Assembly: GCA_964057225.1 (NCBI GenBank)
Contig: OZ059900.1
Coordinates: 4,536,501 to 4,600,500, forward strand
Direction: 5' to 3'
Length of the DNA stretch: 64,000 nt
Source: Auanema rhodensis
Lineage: Eukaryota; Nematoda; Chromadorea; Rhabditida; Rhabditidae
Shown: piece by piece, positions 25,992 through 40,623 of the stretch
Numbering within the stretch: the first letter of the stretch is position 1
Layout: each line of letters begins with the position of its first letter
Made by a program: the position numbers and the translations under genes
The notes under the pieces: generated by a model
Databases searched by the model: none
Told to the model about the DNA's origin: nothing
Seen by the model: only the letters and a program-made list of their open reading frames with translations

Positions 25992-26394
25992 TGGTTACCA
26001 TGCATCAAATCCTTTAAGATAGTGTTTCTAGACTAATATAACCATGGGGACTTCATTAAATTTCACAGTATTCTTCTATCTTCAACGGTATCCGAGTTAC
26101 AAATCAAGATCACTTTCTTTGGATACTTAGGTGGTATAGCTACCTGTTCACAAAAAATTGGAAGTCCTGGTTACCATGCATCAAACCCATTAAGATTGTG
26201 TTTCTAGACTAATATGACCATGATGACTTCATTAAATTTCACAGTATTCTTCTATCTTCAACGGTATCCGAGTTACAAATCAAGATCACTTTCTTTGGAT
26301 ACTTAGGTGGTATAGCTACCTGTTCACAAAAAATTGGAAGTCCTGGTTACCATGCATCAAACCCATTAAGATTGTGTTTCTAGACTAATATGAC

Positions 26395-28140
26395 CATGAT
26401 GACTTCATTAAATTTCACAGTATTCTTCTATCTTCAACGGTATCCGAGTTACAAATCAAGATCACTTTCTTTGGATACTTAGGTGGTATAGCTACCTGTT
26501 CACAAAAAATTGGAAGTCTTGGTTACCATGCATCAAATCCTTTAAGATAGTGTTTCTAGACTAATATAACCATGGGGACTTCATTAAACTTCACAGTATT
26601 CTTCTATCTTCAACGGTATCCGAGTTACAAATCAAGATCACTTTCTTTGGATACTTAGGTGGTATAGCTACCTGTTCACAAAAAATTGGAAGTCCTGGTT
26701 ACCATGCATCAAACCCATTAAGATTGTGTTTCTAGACTAATATGACCATGATGACTTCATTAAATTTCACAGTATTCTTCTATCTTCAACGGTATCCGAG
26801 TTACAAATCAAGATCACTTTCTTTGGATACTTAGGTGGTATAGCTACCTGTTCACAAAAAATTGGAAGTCCTGGTTACCATGCATCAAACCCATTAAGAT
26901 TGTGTTTCTAGACTAATATGACCATGAGAAATTCATTTAAGTTCACAGTATTCTTCTATCTTTAACGGTATCCGAGTTACAAATCAAGATCACTTTCTTT
27001 GGATACTTAGGTGGTATAGCTACCTGTTCACAAAAAATTGGAAGTCCTGGTTACCATGCATCAAACCCATTAAGATTGTGTTTCTAGACTAATATGACCA
27101 TGAGAAATTCATTTAAGTTCACAGTATTCTTCTATCTTTAACGGTATCCGAGTTACAAATCAAGATCACTTTCTTTGGATACTTAGGTGGTATAGCTACC
27201 TGTTCACAAAAAATTGGAAGTCCTGGTTACCATGCATCAAACCCATTAAGATTGTGTTTCTAGACTAATATGACCATGAGAAATTCATTTAAGTTCACAG
27301 TATTCTTCTATCTTTAACGGTATCCGAGTTACAAATCAAGATCACTTTCTTTGGATACTTAGGTGGTATAGCTACCTGTTCACAAAAAATTGGAAGTCCT
27401 GGTTACCATGCATCGAACCCATTAAGATTGTGTTTCTAGACTAATATGACCATGGGAAATTCATTTAAGTTCACAGTAGTCTTCTATCTTTAACGGTATC
27501 CGAGTTACAAATCAAGATCACTTTCTTTGGATACTTAGGTGGTATAGCTACCTGTTCACAAAAAATTGGAAGTCTTGGTTACCATGCATCAAATCCTTTC
27601 AGATAGTGTTTCTAGACTAATATAACCATGGGGACTTCATTAAACTTCACAGTATTCTTTTATCTTTAACGGTATCCGAGTTACAAATCAAGATCACTTT
27701 CTTTGGATACTTAGGTGGTATAGCTACCTGTTCACAAAAAATTGGAAGTCCTGGTTACCATGCATCAAACCCATTAAGATTGTGTTTCTAGACTAATATG
27801 ACCATGAGAAATTCATTTAAGTTCACAGTATTCTTCTATCTTTAACGGTATCCGAGTTACAAATCAAGATCACTTTCTTTGGATACTTAGGTGGTATAGC
27901 TACCTGTTCACAAAAAATTGGAAGTCCTGGTTACCATGCATCAAACCCATTAAGATAGTGTTTCTAGACTAATATAACCATGGGAAATTCATTTAAGTTC
28001 ACAGTATTCTTCCATCTTTAACGGTATCCGAGTTACAAATCAAGATCACTTTCTTTGGATACTTAGGTGGTATAGCTACCTGTTCACAAAAAATTGGAAG
28101 TCTTGGTTACCATGCATCACATCCTTTGAGATAGTGTTTC
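26395..28140. repeat. Third copy of the 22.9-24.6 kb block (20-monomer offset)
   Basis: About ten monomers repeat the order found at about 22.9-24.6 kb and 16.9-18.6 kb. The AAACTTC marker (23061 to 26582) and ACATCCTTTGAG (24597 to 28118) are both 3,521 bp apart (20 monomers plus 1 bp). The match ends at 28141, where GAGAAATTC replaces GGGGACTTC. At the left edge this copy has the GATGACTTC form of the 16.9-kb copy, not the converted form of the 22.9-kb copy. Confidence 0.8.
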
Positions 28141-31100
28141 TAGACTAATATGACCATGAGAAATTCATTTAAGTTCACAGTATTCTTCTATCTTTAACGG
28201 TATCCGAGTTACAAATCAAGATCACTTTCTTTGGATACTTAGGTGGTATAGCTACCTGTTCACAAAAAATTGGAAGTCCTGGTTACCATGCATCAAACCC
28301 ATTAAGATTGTGTTTCTAGACTAATATGACCATGAGAAATTCATTTAAGTTCACAGTATTCTTCTATCTTTAACGGTATCCGAGTTACAAATCAAGATCA
28401 CTTTCTTTGGATACTTAGGTGGTATAGCTACCTGTTCACAAAAAATTGGAAGTCCTGGTTACCATGCATCGAACCCATTAAGATTGTGTTTCTAGACTAA
28501 TATGACCATGGGAAATTCATTTAAGTTCACAGTAGTCTTCTATCTTTAACGGTATCCGAGTTACAAATCAAGATCACTTTCTTTGGATACTTAGGTGGTA
28601 TAGCTACCTGTTCACAAAAAATTGGAAGTCTTGGTTACCATGCATCAAATCCTTTCAGATAGTGTTTCTAGACTAATATAACCATGGGGACTTCATTAAA
28701 CTTCACAGTAGTCTTCTATCTTTAACGGTATCCAAGTTACAAATCAAGATCACTTTCTTTGGATACTTAGGTGGTATAGCTACCTGTTCACAAAAAATTG
28801 GAAGTCCTGGTTACCATGCATCAAACCCATTAAGATAGTGTTTCTAGACTAATATAACCATGGGAAATTCATTTAAGTTCACAGTATTCTTCCATCTTTA
28901 ACGGTATCCGAGTTACAAATCAAGATCACTTTCTTTGGATACTTAGGTGGTATAGCTACCTGTTCACAAAAAATTGGAAGTCTTGGTTACCATGCATCAC
29001 ATCCTTTGAGATAGTGTTTCTAGACTAATATGACCATGGGGACTTCATTAAAATTCACAGTATTCTTCCATCTTTAACAGTATCCGAGTTACAAATCAAG
29101 ATCACTTTCTTTGGATACTTAGGTGGTATAGCTACCTGTTCACAAAAAATTGGAAGTCCTGGTTACCATGCATCAAACCCATTAAGATTGTGTTTCTAGA
29201 CTAATATGACCATGAGAAATTAATTTAAGTTCACAGTATTCTTCTATCTTTAACGGTATCCGAGTTACAAATCAAGATCACTTTCTTTGGATACTTAGGT
29301 GGTATAGCTACCTGTTCACAAAAAATTGGAAGTCCTATTTACCCATGCATCAAACACAATACGATAGTGTTTCTAGACTAATATGACCATGGGGAGTTCA
29401 TTAAAATTAACAGTATTCTTTTATCTTTAACGGTATCCGAGTTACAAATCAAGATCACTCTCTTTGGATACTTAGGTGGTATAGCTACCTGTTCACAAAA
29501 AATTGGAAGTCTTGGTTACCATGCATCAAATCCTTTAAGATAGTGTTTCTAGACTAATATAACCATGGAGACTTTATTAAATTTCACAGTATTCTTCTAT
29601 CTTCAACGGTATCCGAGTTACAAATCAAGATCACTTTCTTTGGATACTTAGGTGGTATAGCTACCTGTTCACAAAAAATTGGAAGTCGTGGTTACCATGC
29701 ATCAAACACAATAAGATAGTGTTTCTAGACTAATATAACCATGGGGACTTCATTAAAATTAACAATATTCTTCTATCTTCAACGGTATCCGAGTTACAGA
29801 TCAAGATCACTTTCTTTGGATACTTAGGTGATATAGCTAACTGTTCACAAAAAATTGGAAGTCCTGGTTACCATGCATCAAACCCATTAAGATTGTGTTT
29901 CTAGACTAATATGACCATGATAACTTCATTAAATTTCACAGTATTCTTCTATCTTCAACGGTATCCGAGTTACAAATCAAGATCACTTTCTTTGGATACT
30001 TAGGTGGTATAGCTACCTGTTCACAAAAAATTGGAAGTCCTGGTTACCATGCATCAAACCCATTAAGATTGTGTTTCTAGACTAATATGACCATGAGAAA
30101 TTCATTTAAGTTCACAGTATTCTTCTATCTTTAACGGTATCCGAGTTACAAATCAAGATCACTTTCTTTGGATACTTAGGTGGTATAGCTACCTGTTCAC
30201 AAAAAATTGGAAGTCCTGGTTACCATGCATCAAACCCATTAAGATTGTGTTTCTAGACTAATATGACCATGAGAAATTCATTTAAGTTCACAGTATTCTT
30301 CTATCTTTAACGGTATCCGAGTTACAAATCAAGATCACTTTCTTTGGATACTTAGGTGGTATAGCTACCTGTTCACAAAAAATTGGAAGTCCTGGTTACC
30401 ATGCATCAAACCCATTAAGATTGTGTTTCTAGACTAATATGACCATGGGAAATTCATTTAAGTTCACAGTAGTCTTCTATCTTTAACGGTATCCGAGTTA
30501 CAAATCAAGATCACTTTCTTTGGATACTTAGGTGGTATAGCTACCTGTTCACAAAAAATTGGAAGTCTTGGTTACCATGCATCAAATCCTTTAAGATAGT
30601 GTTTCTAGACTAATATAACCATGGGGACTTCATTAAACTTCACAGTATTCTTTTATCTTTAACGGTATCCGAGTTACAAATCAAGATCACTTTCTTTGGA
30701 TACTTAGGTGGTATAGCTACCTGTTCACAAAAAATTGGAAGTCCTGGTTACCATGCATCAAACCCATTAAGATTGTGTTTCTAGACTAATATGACCATGA
30801 GAAATTCATTTAAGTTCACAGTATTCTTCTATCTTTAACGGTATCCGAGTTACAAATCAAGATCACTTTCTTTGGATACTTAGGTGGTATAGCTACCTGT
30901 TCACAAAAAATTGGAAGTCCTGGTTACCATGCATCAAACCCATTAAGATTGTGTTTCTAGACTAATATGACCATGAGAAATTCATTTAAGTTCACAGTAT
31001 TCTTCTATCTTTAACGGTATCCGAGTTACAAATCAAGATCACTTTCTTTGGATACTTAGGTGGTATAGCTACCTGTTCACAAAAAATTGGAAGTCCTATT

Positions 31101-31194
31101 TACCCATGCATCAAACACAATACGATAGTGTTTCTAGACTAATATGACCATGGGGAGTTCATTAAAATTAACAGTATTCTTTTATCTTTAACGG
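28141..31194. repeat. Mosaic segment with 5- and 6-monomer echoes
   Basis: The GCATCGAACCC monomer recurs 1,056 bp after its 27.4-kb copy (27413 to about 28467) and ACATCCTTTGAG recurs after 880 bp (28118 to 28998). Thus the same material was re-copied and one monomer was lost. A join near 28700 puts CAGTAGTCTTC with GTATCCAAG after an AAACTTC cassette; the same pair occurs near 11100-11130 in another context. The rest is mixed GAGAAATTC, GGGGACTTC and TTTACCC monomers. Confidence 0.7.
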
Positions 31195-34100
31195 TATCCG
31201 AGTTACAAATCAAGATCACTTTCTTTGGATACTTAGGTGGTATAGCTACCTGTTCACAAAAAATTGGAAGTCCTGGTTACCATGCATCAAACCCATTAAG
31301 ATTGTGTTTCTAGACTAATATGACCATGAGAAATTAATTTAAGTTCACAGTATTCTTCTATCTTTAACGGTATCCGAGTTACAAATCAAGATCACTTTCT
31401 TTGGATACTTAGGTGGTATAGCTACCTGTTCACAAAAAATTGGAAGTCCTATTTACCCATGCATCAAACACAATACGATAGTGTTTCTAGACTAATATGA
31501 CCATGGGGAGTTCATTAAAATTAACAGTATTCTTTTATCTTTAACGGTATCCGAGTTACAAATCAAGATCACTCTCTTTGGATACTTAGGTGGTATAGCT
31601 ACCTGTTCACAAAAAATTGGAAGTCTTGGTTACCATGCATCAAATCCTTTAAGATAGTGTTTCTAGACTAATATAACCATGGAGACTTTATTAAATTTCA
31701 CAGTATTCTTCTATCTTCAACGGTATCCGAGTTACAAATCAAGATCACTTTCTTTGGATACTTAGGTGGTATAGCTACCTGTTCACAAAAAATTGGAAGT
31801 CGTGGTTACCATGCATCAAACACAATAAGATAGTGTTTCTAGACTAATATAACCATGGGGACTTCATTAAAATTAACAGTATTCTTCTATCTTCAACGGT
31901 ATCCGAGTTACAGATCAAGATCACTTTCTTTGGATACTTAGGTGATATAGCTACCTGTTCACAAAAAATTGGAAGTCCTATTTACCATGCATCAAACACA
32001 ATACGATAGTGTTTCTAGACTAATATGACCATGGGGACTTCATTAAAATTAACAGTATTCTTCTATCTTCAACGGTATCCGAGTTACAGATCAAGATCAC
32101 TTTCTTTGGATACTTAGGTGGTATAGCTACCTGTTCACAAAAAATTGGAAGTCTTGGTTACCATGCATCAAATCCTTTAAGATAGTGTTTCTAGACTAAT
32201 TTAACCATGGGGAATTCATTAAATTTCACAGTATTCTTCTATCTTCAACGGTATCCGAGTTACAAATCAAGATCACTTTCTTTGGATACTTAGGTGGTAT
32301 AGCTACCTGTTCACAAAAAATTGGAAGTCCTGGTTACCATGCATCAAACCCATTAAGATTGTGTTTCTAGACTAATATGACCATGAGAAATTAATTTAAG
32401 TTCACAGTATTCTTCTATCTTTAACGGTATCCGAGTTACAAATCAAGATCATTTTCTTTGGATACTTAGGTGGTATAGCTACCTGTTCACAAAAAATTGG
32501 AAGTCCTATTTACCCATGCATCAAACACAATACGATAGTGTTTCTAGACTAATATGACCATGGGGAGTTCATTAAAATTAACAGTATTCTTTTATCTTTA
32601 ACGGTATCCGAGTTACAAATCAAGATCACTCTCTTTGGATACTTAGGTGGTATAGCTACCTGTTCACAAAAAATTGGAAGTCCTGGTTACCATGCATCAA
32701 ATCCTTTAAGATAGTGTTTCTAGACTAATATAACCATGGAGACTTCATTAAATTTCACAGTATTCTTCTATCTTCAACGGTATCCGAGTTACAAATCAAG
32801 ATCACTTTCTTTGGATACTTAGGTGGTATAGCTACCTGTTCACAAAAAATTGGAAGTCCTGGTTACCATGCATCAAACCCATTAAGATTGTGTTTCTAGA
32901 CTAATATGACCATGGGGACTTCATTAAAATTAACAGTATTCTTCTATCTTCAACGGTATCCGAGTTACAGATCAAGATCACTTTCTTTGGATACTTAGGT
33001 GATATAGCTACCTGTTCACAAAAAATTGGAAGTCCTATTTACCATGCATCAAACACAATACGATAGTGTTTCTAGACTAATATGACCATGGGGACTTCAT
33101 TAAAATTAACAGTATTCTTTTATCTTTAACGGTATCCGAGTTACAAATCAAGATCACTTTCTTTGGATACTTAGGTGGTATAGCTACCTGTTCACAAAAA
33201 ATTGGAAGTCTTGGTTACCATGCATCAAATCCTTTAAGATAGTGTTTCTAGACTAATATAACCATGGGGACTTCATTAAATTTCACAGTATTCTTCTATC
33301 TTTAACGGTATCCGAGTTACAAATCAAGATCACTTTCTTTGGATACTTAGGTGGTATAGCTACCTGTTCACAAAAAATTGGAAGTCCTGGTTACCATGCA
33401 TCAAACCCATTAAGATTGTGTTTCTAGACTAATATGACCATGAGAAATTCATTTAAGTTCACAGTATTCTTCTATCTTTAACGGTATCCGAGTTACAAAT
33501 CAAGATCACTTTCTTTGGATACTTAGGTGGTATAGCTACCTGTTCACAAAAAATTGGAAGTCCTGGTTACCATGCATCAAACCCATTAAGATTGTGTTTC
33601 TAGACTAATATGACCATGATGACTTCATTAAATTTCACAGTATTCTTCTATCTTCAACGGTATCCGAGTTACAAATCAAGATCACTTTCTTTGGATACTT
33701 AGGTGGTATAGCTACCTGTTCACAAAAAATTGGAAGTCCTGGTTACCATGCATCAAACCCATTATGATAGTGTTTCTAAACTAATATAACCATGGGGACT
33801 TCATTAAAATTAACAGTATTCTTTTATCTTTAACGGTATCCGAGTTACAAATCAAGATCACTCTCTTTGGATACTTAGGTGGTATAGCTACCTGTTCACA
33901 AAAAATTGGAAGTCCTGGTTACCATGCATCAAACCCATTAAGATTGTGTTTCTAGACTAATATGACCATGAGAAATTCATTTAAGTTCACAGTATTCTTC
34001 TATCTTTAACGTTATCCGAGTTACAAATCAAGATCACTTTCTTTGGATACTTAGGTGGTATAGCTACCTGTTCACAAAAAATTGGAAGTCTTGGTTACCA

Positions 34101-35596
34101 TGCATCAAATCCTTTAAGATAGTGTTTCTAAACTAATATAACCATGGGGACTTCATTAAAATTAACAGTATTCTTTTATCTTTAACGGTATCCGAGTTAC
34201 AAATCAAGATCACTCTCTTTGGATACTTAGGTGGTATAGCTACCTGTTCACAAAAAATTGGAAGTCCTGGTTACCATGCATCAAACCCATTAAGATTGTG
34301 TTTCTAGACTAATATGACCATGAGAAATTCATTTAAGTTCACAGTATTCTTCTATCTTTAACGTTATCCGAGTTACAAATCAAGATCACTTTCTTTGGAT
34401 ACTTAGGTGGTATAGCTACCTGTTCACAAAAAATTGGAAGTCTTGGTTACCATGCATCAAATCCTTTAAGATAGTGTTTCTAGACTAATATAACCATGGG
34501 GACTTCATTAAATTTCACAGTATTCTTCTATCTTCAACGGTATCCGAGTTACAAATCAAGATCACTTTCTTTGGATACTTAGGTGGTATAGCTACCTGTT
34601 CACAAAAAATTGGAAGTCCTGGTTACCATGCATCAAACCCATTAAGATTGTGTTTCTAGACTAATATGACCATGATGATTTCATTAAATTTCACAGTATT
34701 CTTCTATCTTCAACGGTATCCGAGTTACAAATCAAGATCACTTTCTTTGGATACTTAGGTGGTATAGCTACCTGTTCACAAAAAATTGGAAGTCCTGGTT
34801 ACCATGCATCAAACCCATTAAGATAGTGTTTCTAGACTAATATAACCATGGGAAATTCATTTAAGTTCACAGTATTCTTCCATCTTTAACGGTATCCGAG
34901 TTACAAATCAAGATCACTTTCTTTGGATACTTAGGTGGTATAGCTACCTGTTCACAAAAAATTGGAAGTCCTGGTTACCATGCATCAAACCCATTAAGAT
35001 TGTGTTTCTAGACTAATATGAACATGATAAATTCATTTAAGTTCACAGTATTCTTCTATCTTCAACGGTACCCGAGTTACAAATCAAGATCACTTTCTTT
35101 GGATACTTAGGTGGTATAGCTACCTGTTCACAAAAAATTGGAAGTCCTGGTTACCATGCATCAAACCCATTAAGATTGTGTTTCTAGACTAATATGACCA
35201 TGATGACTTCATTAAATTTCACAGTATTCTTCTATCTTCAACGGTATCCGAGTTACAAATCAAGATCACTTTCTTTGGATACTTAGGTGGTATAGCTACC
35301 TCTTCACAAAAAATTGGAAGTCCTGGTTACCATGCATCAAACCCATTAAGATAGTGTTTCTAGACTAATATAACCATGGGAAATTCATTTAAGTTCACAG
35401 TATTCTTCCATCTTTAACGGTATCCGAGTTACAAATCAAGATCACTTTCTTTGGATACTTAGGTGGTATAGCTACCTGTTCACAAAAAATTGGAAGTCTT
35501 GGTTACCATGCATCACATCCTTTGAGATAGTGTTTCTAGACTAATATGACCATGGGGACTTCATTAAAATTCACAGTATTCTTCCATCTTTAACAG
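31195..35596. repeat. 25-monomer duplication, copy 1 (4,402-bp unit)
   Basis: A 25-monomer unit (4,400 bp plus two inserted C) is followed directly by a second copy. Rare markers pair at exactly 4,402 bp: TAATTTAACC with GGGGAATTC (32201/36603) and GAACATGATAAATTC with GGTACCCGAG (35021/39423). The left boundary is set by AACGGTATCC near 31194 against AACAGTATCC in the equivalent place near 35596. I found no difference between copies 1 and 2 in the places compared by eye. Confidence 0.87.
33776..34479. repeat. Nested 2-monomer repeat (352-bp period), two copies
   Basis: Two monomers alternate twice. One has TTTCTAAACT (losing the XbaI site), GGGGACTTC and CACTCTC; the other has GAGAAATTC and AACGTTATCC instead of AACGGTATCC. 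The CTAAAC markers lie at 33776 and 34128, the GTTATCC starts at 34011 and 34363, both 352 bp apart. The nested pair is carried along in the larger duplication (38178-38881) and again at 40819-41522. Confidence 0.85.
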
Positions 35597-38500
35597 TATC
35601 CGAGTTACAAATCAAGATCACTTTCTTTGGATACTTAGGTGGTATAGCTACCTGTTCACAAAAAATTGGAAGTCCTGGTTACCATGCATCAAACCCATTA
35701 AGATTGTGTTTCTAGACTAATATGACCATGAGAAATTAATTTAAGTTCACAGTATTCTTCTATCTTTAACGGTATCCGAGTTACAAATCAAGATCACTTT
35801 CTTTGGATACTTAGGTGGTATAGCTACCTGTTCACAAAAAATTGGAAGTCCTATTTACCCATGCATCAAACACAATACGATAGTGTTTCTAGACTAATAT
35901 GACCATGGGGAGTTCATTAAAATTAACAGTATTCTTTTATCTTTAACGGTATCCGAGTTACAAATCAAGATCACTCTCTTTGGATACTTAGGTGGTATAG
36001 CTACCTGTTCACAAAAAATTGGAAGTCTTGGTTACCATGCATCAAATCCTTTAAGATAGTGTTTCTAGACTAATATAACCATGGAGACTTTATTAAATTT
36101 CACAGTATTCTTCTATCTTCAACGGTATCCGAGTTACAAATCAAGATCACTTTCTTTGGATACTTAGGTGGTATAGCTACCTGTTCACAAAAAATTGGAA
36201 GTCGTGGTTACCATGCATCAAACACAATAAGATAGTGTTTCTAGACTAATATAACCATGGGGACTTCATTAAAATTAACAGTATTCTTCTATCTTCAACG
36301 GTATCCGAGTTACAGATCAAGATCACTTTCTTTGGATACTTAGGTGATATAGCTACCTGTTCACAAAAAATTGGAAGTCCTATTTACCATGCATCAAACA
36401 CAATACGATAGTGTTTCTAGACTAATATGACCATGGGGACTTCATTAAAATTAACAGTATTCTTCTATCTTCAACGGTATCCGAGTTACAGATCAAGATC
36501 ACTTTCTTTGGATACTTAGGTGGTATAGCTACCTGTTCACAAAAAATTGGAAGTCTTGGTTACCATGCATCAAATCCTTTAAGATAGTGTTTCTAGACTA
36601 ATTTAACCATGGGGAATTCATTAAATTTCACAGTATTCTTCTATCTTCAACGGTATCCGAGTTACAAATCAAGATCACTTTCTTTGGATACTTAGGTGGT
36701 ATAGCTACCTGTTCACAAAAAATTGGAAGTCCTGGTTACCATGCATCAAACCCATTAAGATTGTGTTTCTAGACTAATATGACCATGAGAAATTAATTTA
36801 AGTTCACAGTATTCTTCTATCTTTAACGGTATCCGAGTTACAAATCAAGATCATTTTCTTTGGATACTTAGGTGGTATAGCTACCTGTTCACAAAAAATT
36901 GGAAGTCCTATTTACCCATGCATCAAACACAATACGATAGTGTTTCTAGACTAATATGACCATGGGGAGTTCATTAAAATTAACAGTATTCTTTTATCTT
37001 TAACGGTATCCGAGTTACAAATCAAGATCACTCTCTTTGGATACTTAGGTGGTATAGCTACCTGTTCACAAAAAATTGGAAGTCCTGGTTACCATGCATC
37101 AAATCCTTTAAGATAGTGTTTCTAGACTAATATAACCATGGAGACTTCATTAAATTTCACAGTATTCTTCTATCTTCAACGGTATCCGAGTTACAAATCA
37201 AGATCACTTTCTTTGGATACTTAGGTGGTATAGCTACCTGTTCACAAAAAATTGGAAGTCCTGGTTACCATGCATCAAACCCATTAAGATTGTGTTTCTA
37301 GACTAATATGACCATGGGGACTTCATTAAAATTAACAGTATTCTTCTATCTTCAACGGTATCCGAGTTACAGATCAAGATCACTTTCTTTGGATACTTAG
37401 GTGATATAGCTACCTGTTCACAAAAAATTGGAAGTCCTATTTACCATGCATCAAACACAATACGATAGTGTTTCTAGACTAATATGACCATGGGGACTTC
37501 ATTAAAATTAACAGTATTCTTTTATCTTTAACGGTATCCGAGTTACAAATCAAGATCACTTTCTTTGGATACTTAGGTGGTATAGCTACCTGTTCACAAA
37601 AAATTGGAAGTCTTGGTTACCATGCATCAAATCCTTTAAGATAGTGTTTCTAGACTAATATAACCATGGGGACTTCATTAAATTTCACAGTATTCTTCTA
37701 TCTTTAACGGTATCCGAGTTACAAATCAAGATCACTTTCTTTGGATACTTAGGTGGTATAGCTACCTGTTCACAAAAAATTGGAAGTCCTGGTTACCATG
37801 CATCAAACCCATTAAGATTGTGTTTCTAGACTAATATGACCATGAGAAATTCATTTAAGTTCACAGTATTCTTCTATCTTTAACGGTATCCGAGTTACAA
37901 ATCAAGATCACTTTCTTTGGATACTTAGGTGGTATAGCTACCTGTTCACAAAAAATTGGAAGTCCTGGTTACCATGCATCAAACCCATTAAGATTGTGTT
38001 TCTAGACTAATATGACCATGATGACTTCATTAAATTTCACAGTATTCTTCTATCTTCAACGGTATCCGAGTTACAAATCAAGATCACTTTCTTTGGATAC
38101 TTAGGTGGTATAGCTACCTGTTCACAAAAAATTGGAAGTCCTGGTTACCATGCATCAAACCCATTATGATAGTGTTTCTAAACTAATATAACCATGGGGA
38201 CTTCATTAAAATTAACAGTATTCTTTTATCTTTAACGGTATCCGAGTTACAAATCAAGATCACTCTCTTTGGATACTTAGGTGGTATAGCTACCTGTTCA
38301 CAAAAAATTGGAAGTCCTGGTTACCATGCATCAAACCCATTAAGATTGTGTTTCTAGACTAATATGACCATGAGAAATTCATTTAAGTTCACAGTATTCT
38401 TCTATCTTTAACGTTATCCGAGTTACAAATCAAGATCACTTTCTTTGGATACTTAGGTGGTATAGCTACCTGTTCACAAAAAATTGGAAGTCTTGGTTAC

Positions 38501-39998
38501 CATGCATCAAATCCTTTAAGATAGTGTTTCTAAACTAATATAACCATGGGGACTTCATTAAAATTAACAGTATTCTTTTATCTTTAACGGTATCCGAGTT
38601 ACAAATCAAGATCACTCTCTTTGGATACTTAGGTGGTATAGCTACCTGTTCACAAAAAATTGGAAGTCCTGGTTACCATGCATCAAACCCATTAAGATTG
38701 TGTTTCTAGACTAATATGACCATGAGAAATTCATTTAAGTTCACAGTATTCTTCTATCTTTAACGTTATCCGAGTTACAAATCAAGATCACTTTCTTTGG
38801 ATACTTAGGTGGTATAGCTACCTGTTCACAAAAAATTGGAAGTCTTGGTTACCATGCATCAAATCCTTTAAGATAGTGTTTCTAGACTAATATAACCATG
38901 GGGACTTCATTAAATTTCACAGTATTCTTCTATCTTCAACGGTATCCGAGTTACAAATCAAGATCACTTTCTTTGGATACTTAGGTGGTATAGCTACCTG
39001 TTCACAAAAAATTGGAAGTCCTGGTTACCATGCATCAAACCCATTAAGATTGTGTTTCTAGACTAATATGACCATGATGATTTCATTAAATTTCACAGTA
39101 TTCTTCTATCTTCAACGGTATCCGAGTTACAAATCAAGATCACTTTCTTTGGATACTTAGGTGGTATAGCTACCTGTTCACAAAAAATTGGAAGTCCTGG
39201 TTACCATGCATCAAACCCATTAAGATAGTGTTTCTAGACTAATATAACCATGGGAAATTCATTTAAGTTCACAGTATTCTTCCATCTTTAACGGTATCCG
39301 AGTTACAAATCAAGATCACTTTCTTTGGATACTTAGGTGGTATAGCTACCTGTTCACAAAAAATTGGAAGTCCTGGTTACCATGCATCAAACCCATTAAG
39401 ATTGTGTTTCTAGACTAATATGAACATGATAAATTCATTTAAGTTCACAGTATTCTTCTATCTTCAACGGTACCCGAGTTACAAATCAAGATCACTTTCT
39501 TTGGATACTTAGGTGGTATAGCTACCTGTTCACAAAAAATTGGAAGTCCTGGTTACCATGCATCAAACCCATTAAGATTGTGTTTCTAGACTAATATGAC
39601 CATGATGACTTCATTAAATTTCACAGTATTCTTCTATCTTCAACGGTATCCGAGTTACAAATCAAGATCACTTTCTTTGGATACTTAGGTGGTATAGCTA
39701 CCTCTTCACAAAAAATTGGAAGTCCTGGTTACCATGCATCAAACCCATTAAGATAGTGTTTCTAGACTAATATAACCATGGGAAATTCATTTAAGTTCAC
39801 AGTATTCTTCCATCTTTAACGGTATCCGAGTTACAAATCAAGATCACTTTCTTTGGATACTTAGGTGGTATAGCTACCTGTTCACAAAAAATTGGAAGTC
39901 TTGGTTACCATGCATCACATCCTTTGAGATAGTGTTTCTAGACTAATATGACCATGGGGACTTCATTAAAATTCACAGTATTCTTCCATCTTTAACAG
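35597..39998. repeat. 25-monomer duplication, copy 2
   Basis: This is the second unit of the 4,402-bp duplication, with all the rare markers of copy 1 at constant offset, including the ATCATTTTC change (near 32447 and 36849) and the CTCTTCAC change (near 35300 and 39702). The nested dimer is at 38178-38881. Confidence 0.87.
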
Positions 39999-40623
39999 TA
40001 TCCGAGTTACAAATCAAGATCACTTTCTTTGGATACTTAGGTGGTATAGCTACCTGTTCACAAAAAATTGGAAGTCCTGGTTACCATGCATCAAACCCAT
40101 TAAGATTGTGTTTCTAGACTAATATGACCATGAGAAATTAATTTAAGTTCACAGTATTCTTCTATCTTTAACGGTATCCGAGTTACAAATCAAGATCACT
40201 TTCTTTGGATACTTAGGTGGTATAGCTACCTGTTCACAAAAAATTGGAAGTCCTATTTACCCATGCATCAAACACAATACGATAGTGTTTCTAGACTAAT
40301 ATGACCATGGGGAGTTCATTAAAATTAACAGTATTCTTTTATCTTTAACGGTATCCGAGTTACAAATCAAGATCACTCTCTTTGGATACTTAGGTGGTAT
40401 AGCTACCTGTTCACAAAAAATTGGAAGTCTTGGTTACCATGCATCAAATCCTTTAAGATAGTGTTTCTAGACTAATATAACCATGGAGACTTCATTAAAT
40501 TTCACAGTATTCTTCTATCTTCAACGGTATCCGAGTTACAAATCAAGATCACTTTCTTTGGATACTTAGGTGGTATAGCTACCTGTTCACAAAAAATTGG
40601 AAGTCGTGGTTACCATGCATCAA
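39999..40623. repeat. 25-monomer duplication, partial copy 3
   Basis: The sequence continues in the same register as the start of copies 1 and 2 for about 3.5 monomers, with one difference noted (GACTTCATT near 40490 where the others have GACTTTATT). It stops near 40620, where a GTGG cassette is joined to AACCCATTAAGATTG instead of the AACACAATAAG found in the other copies. Confidence 0.8.
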
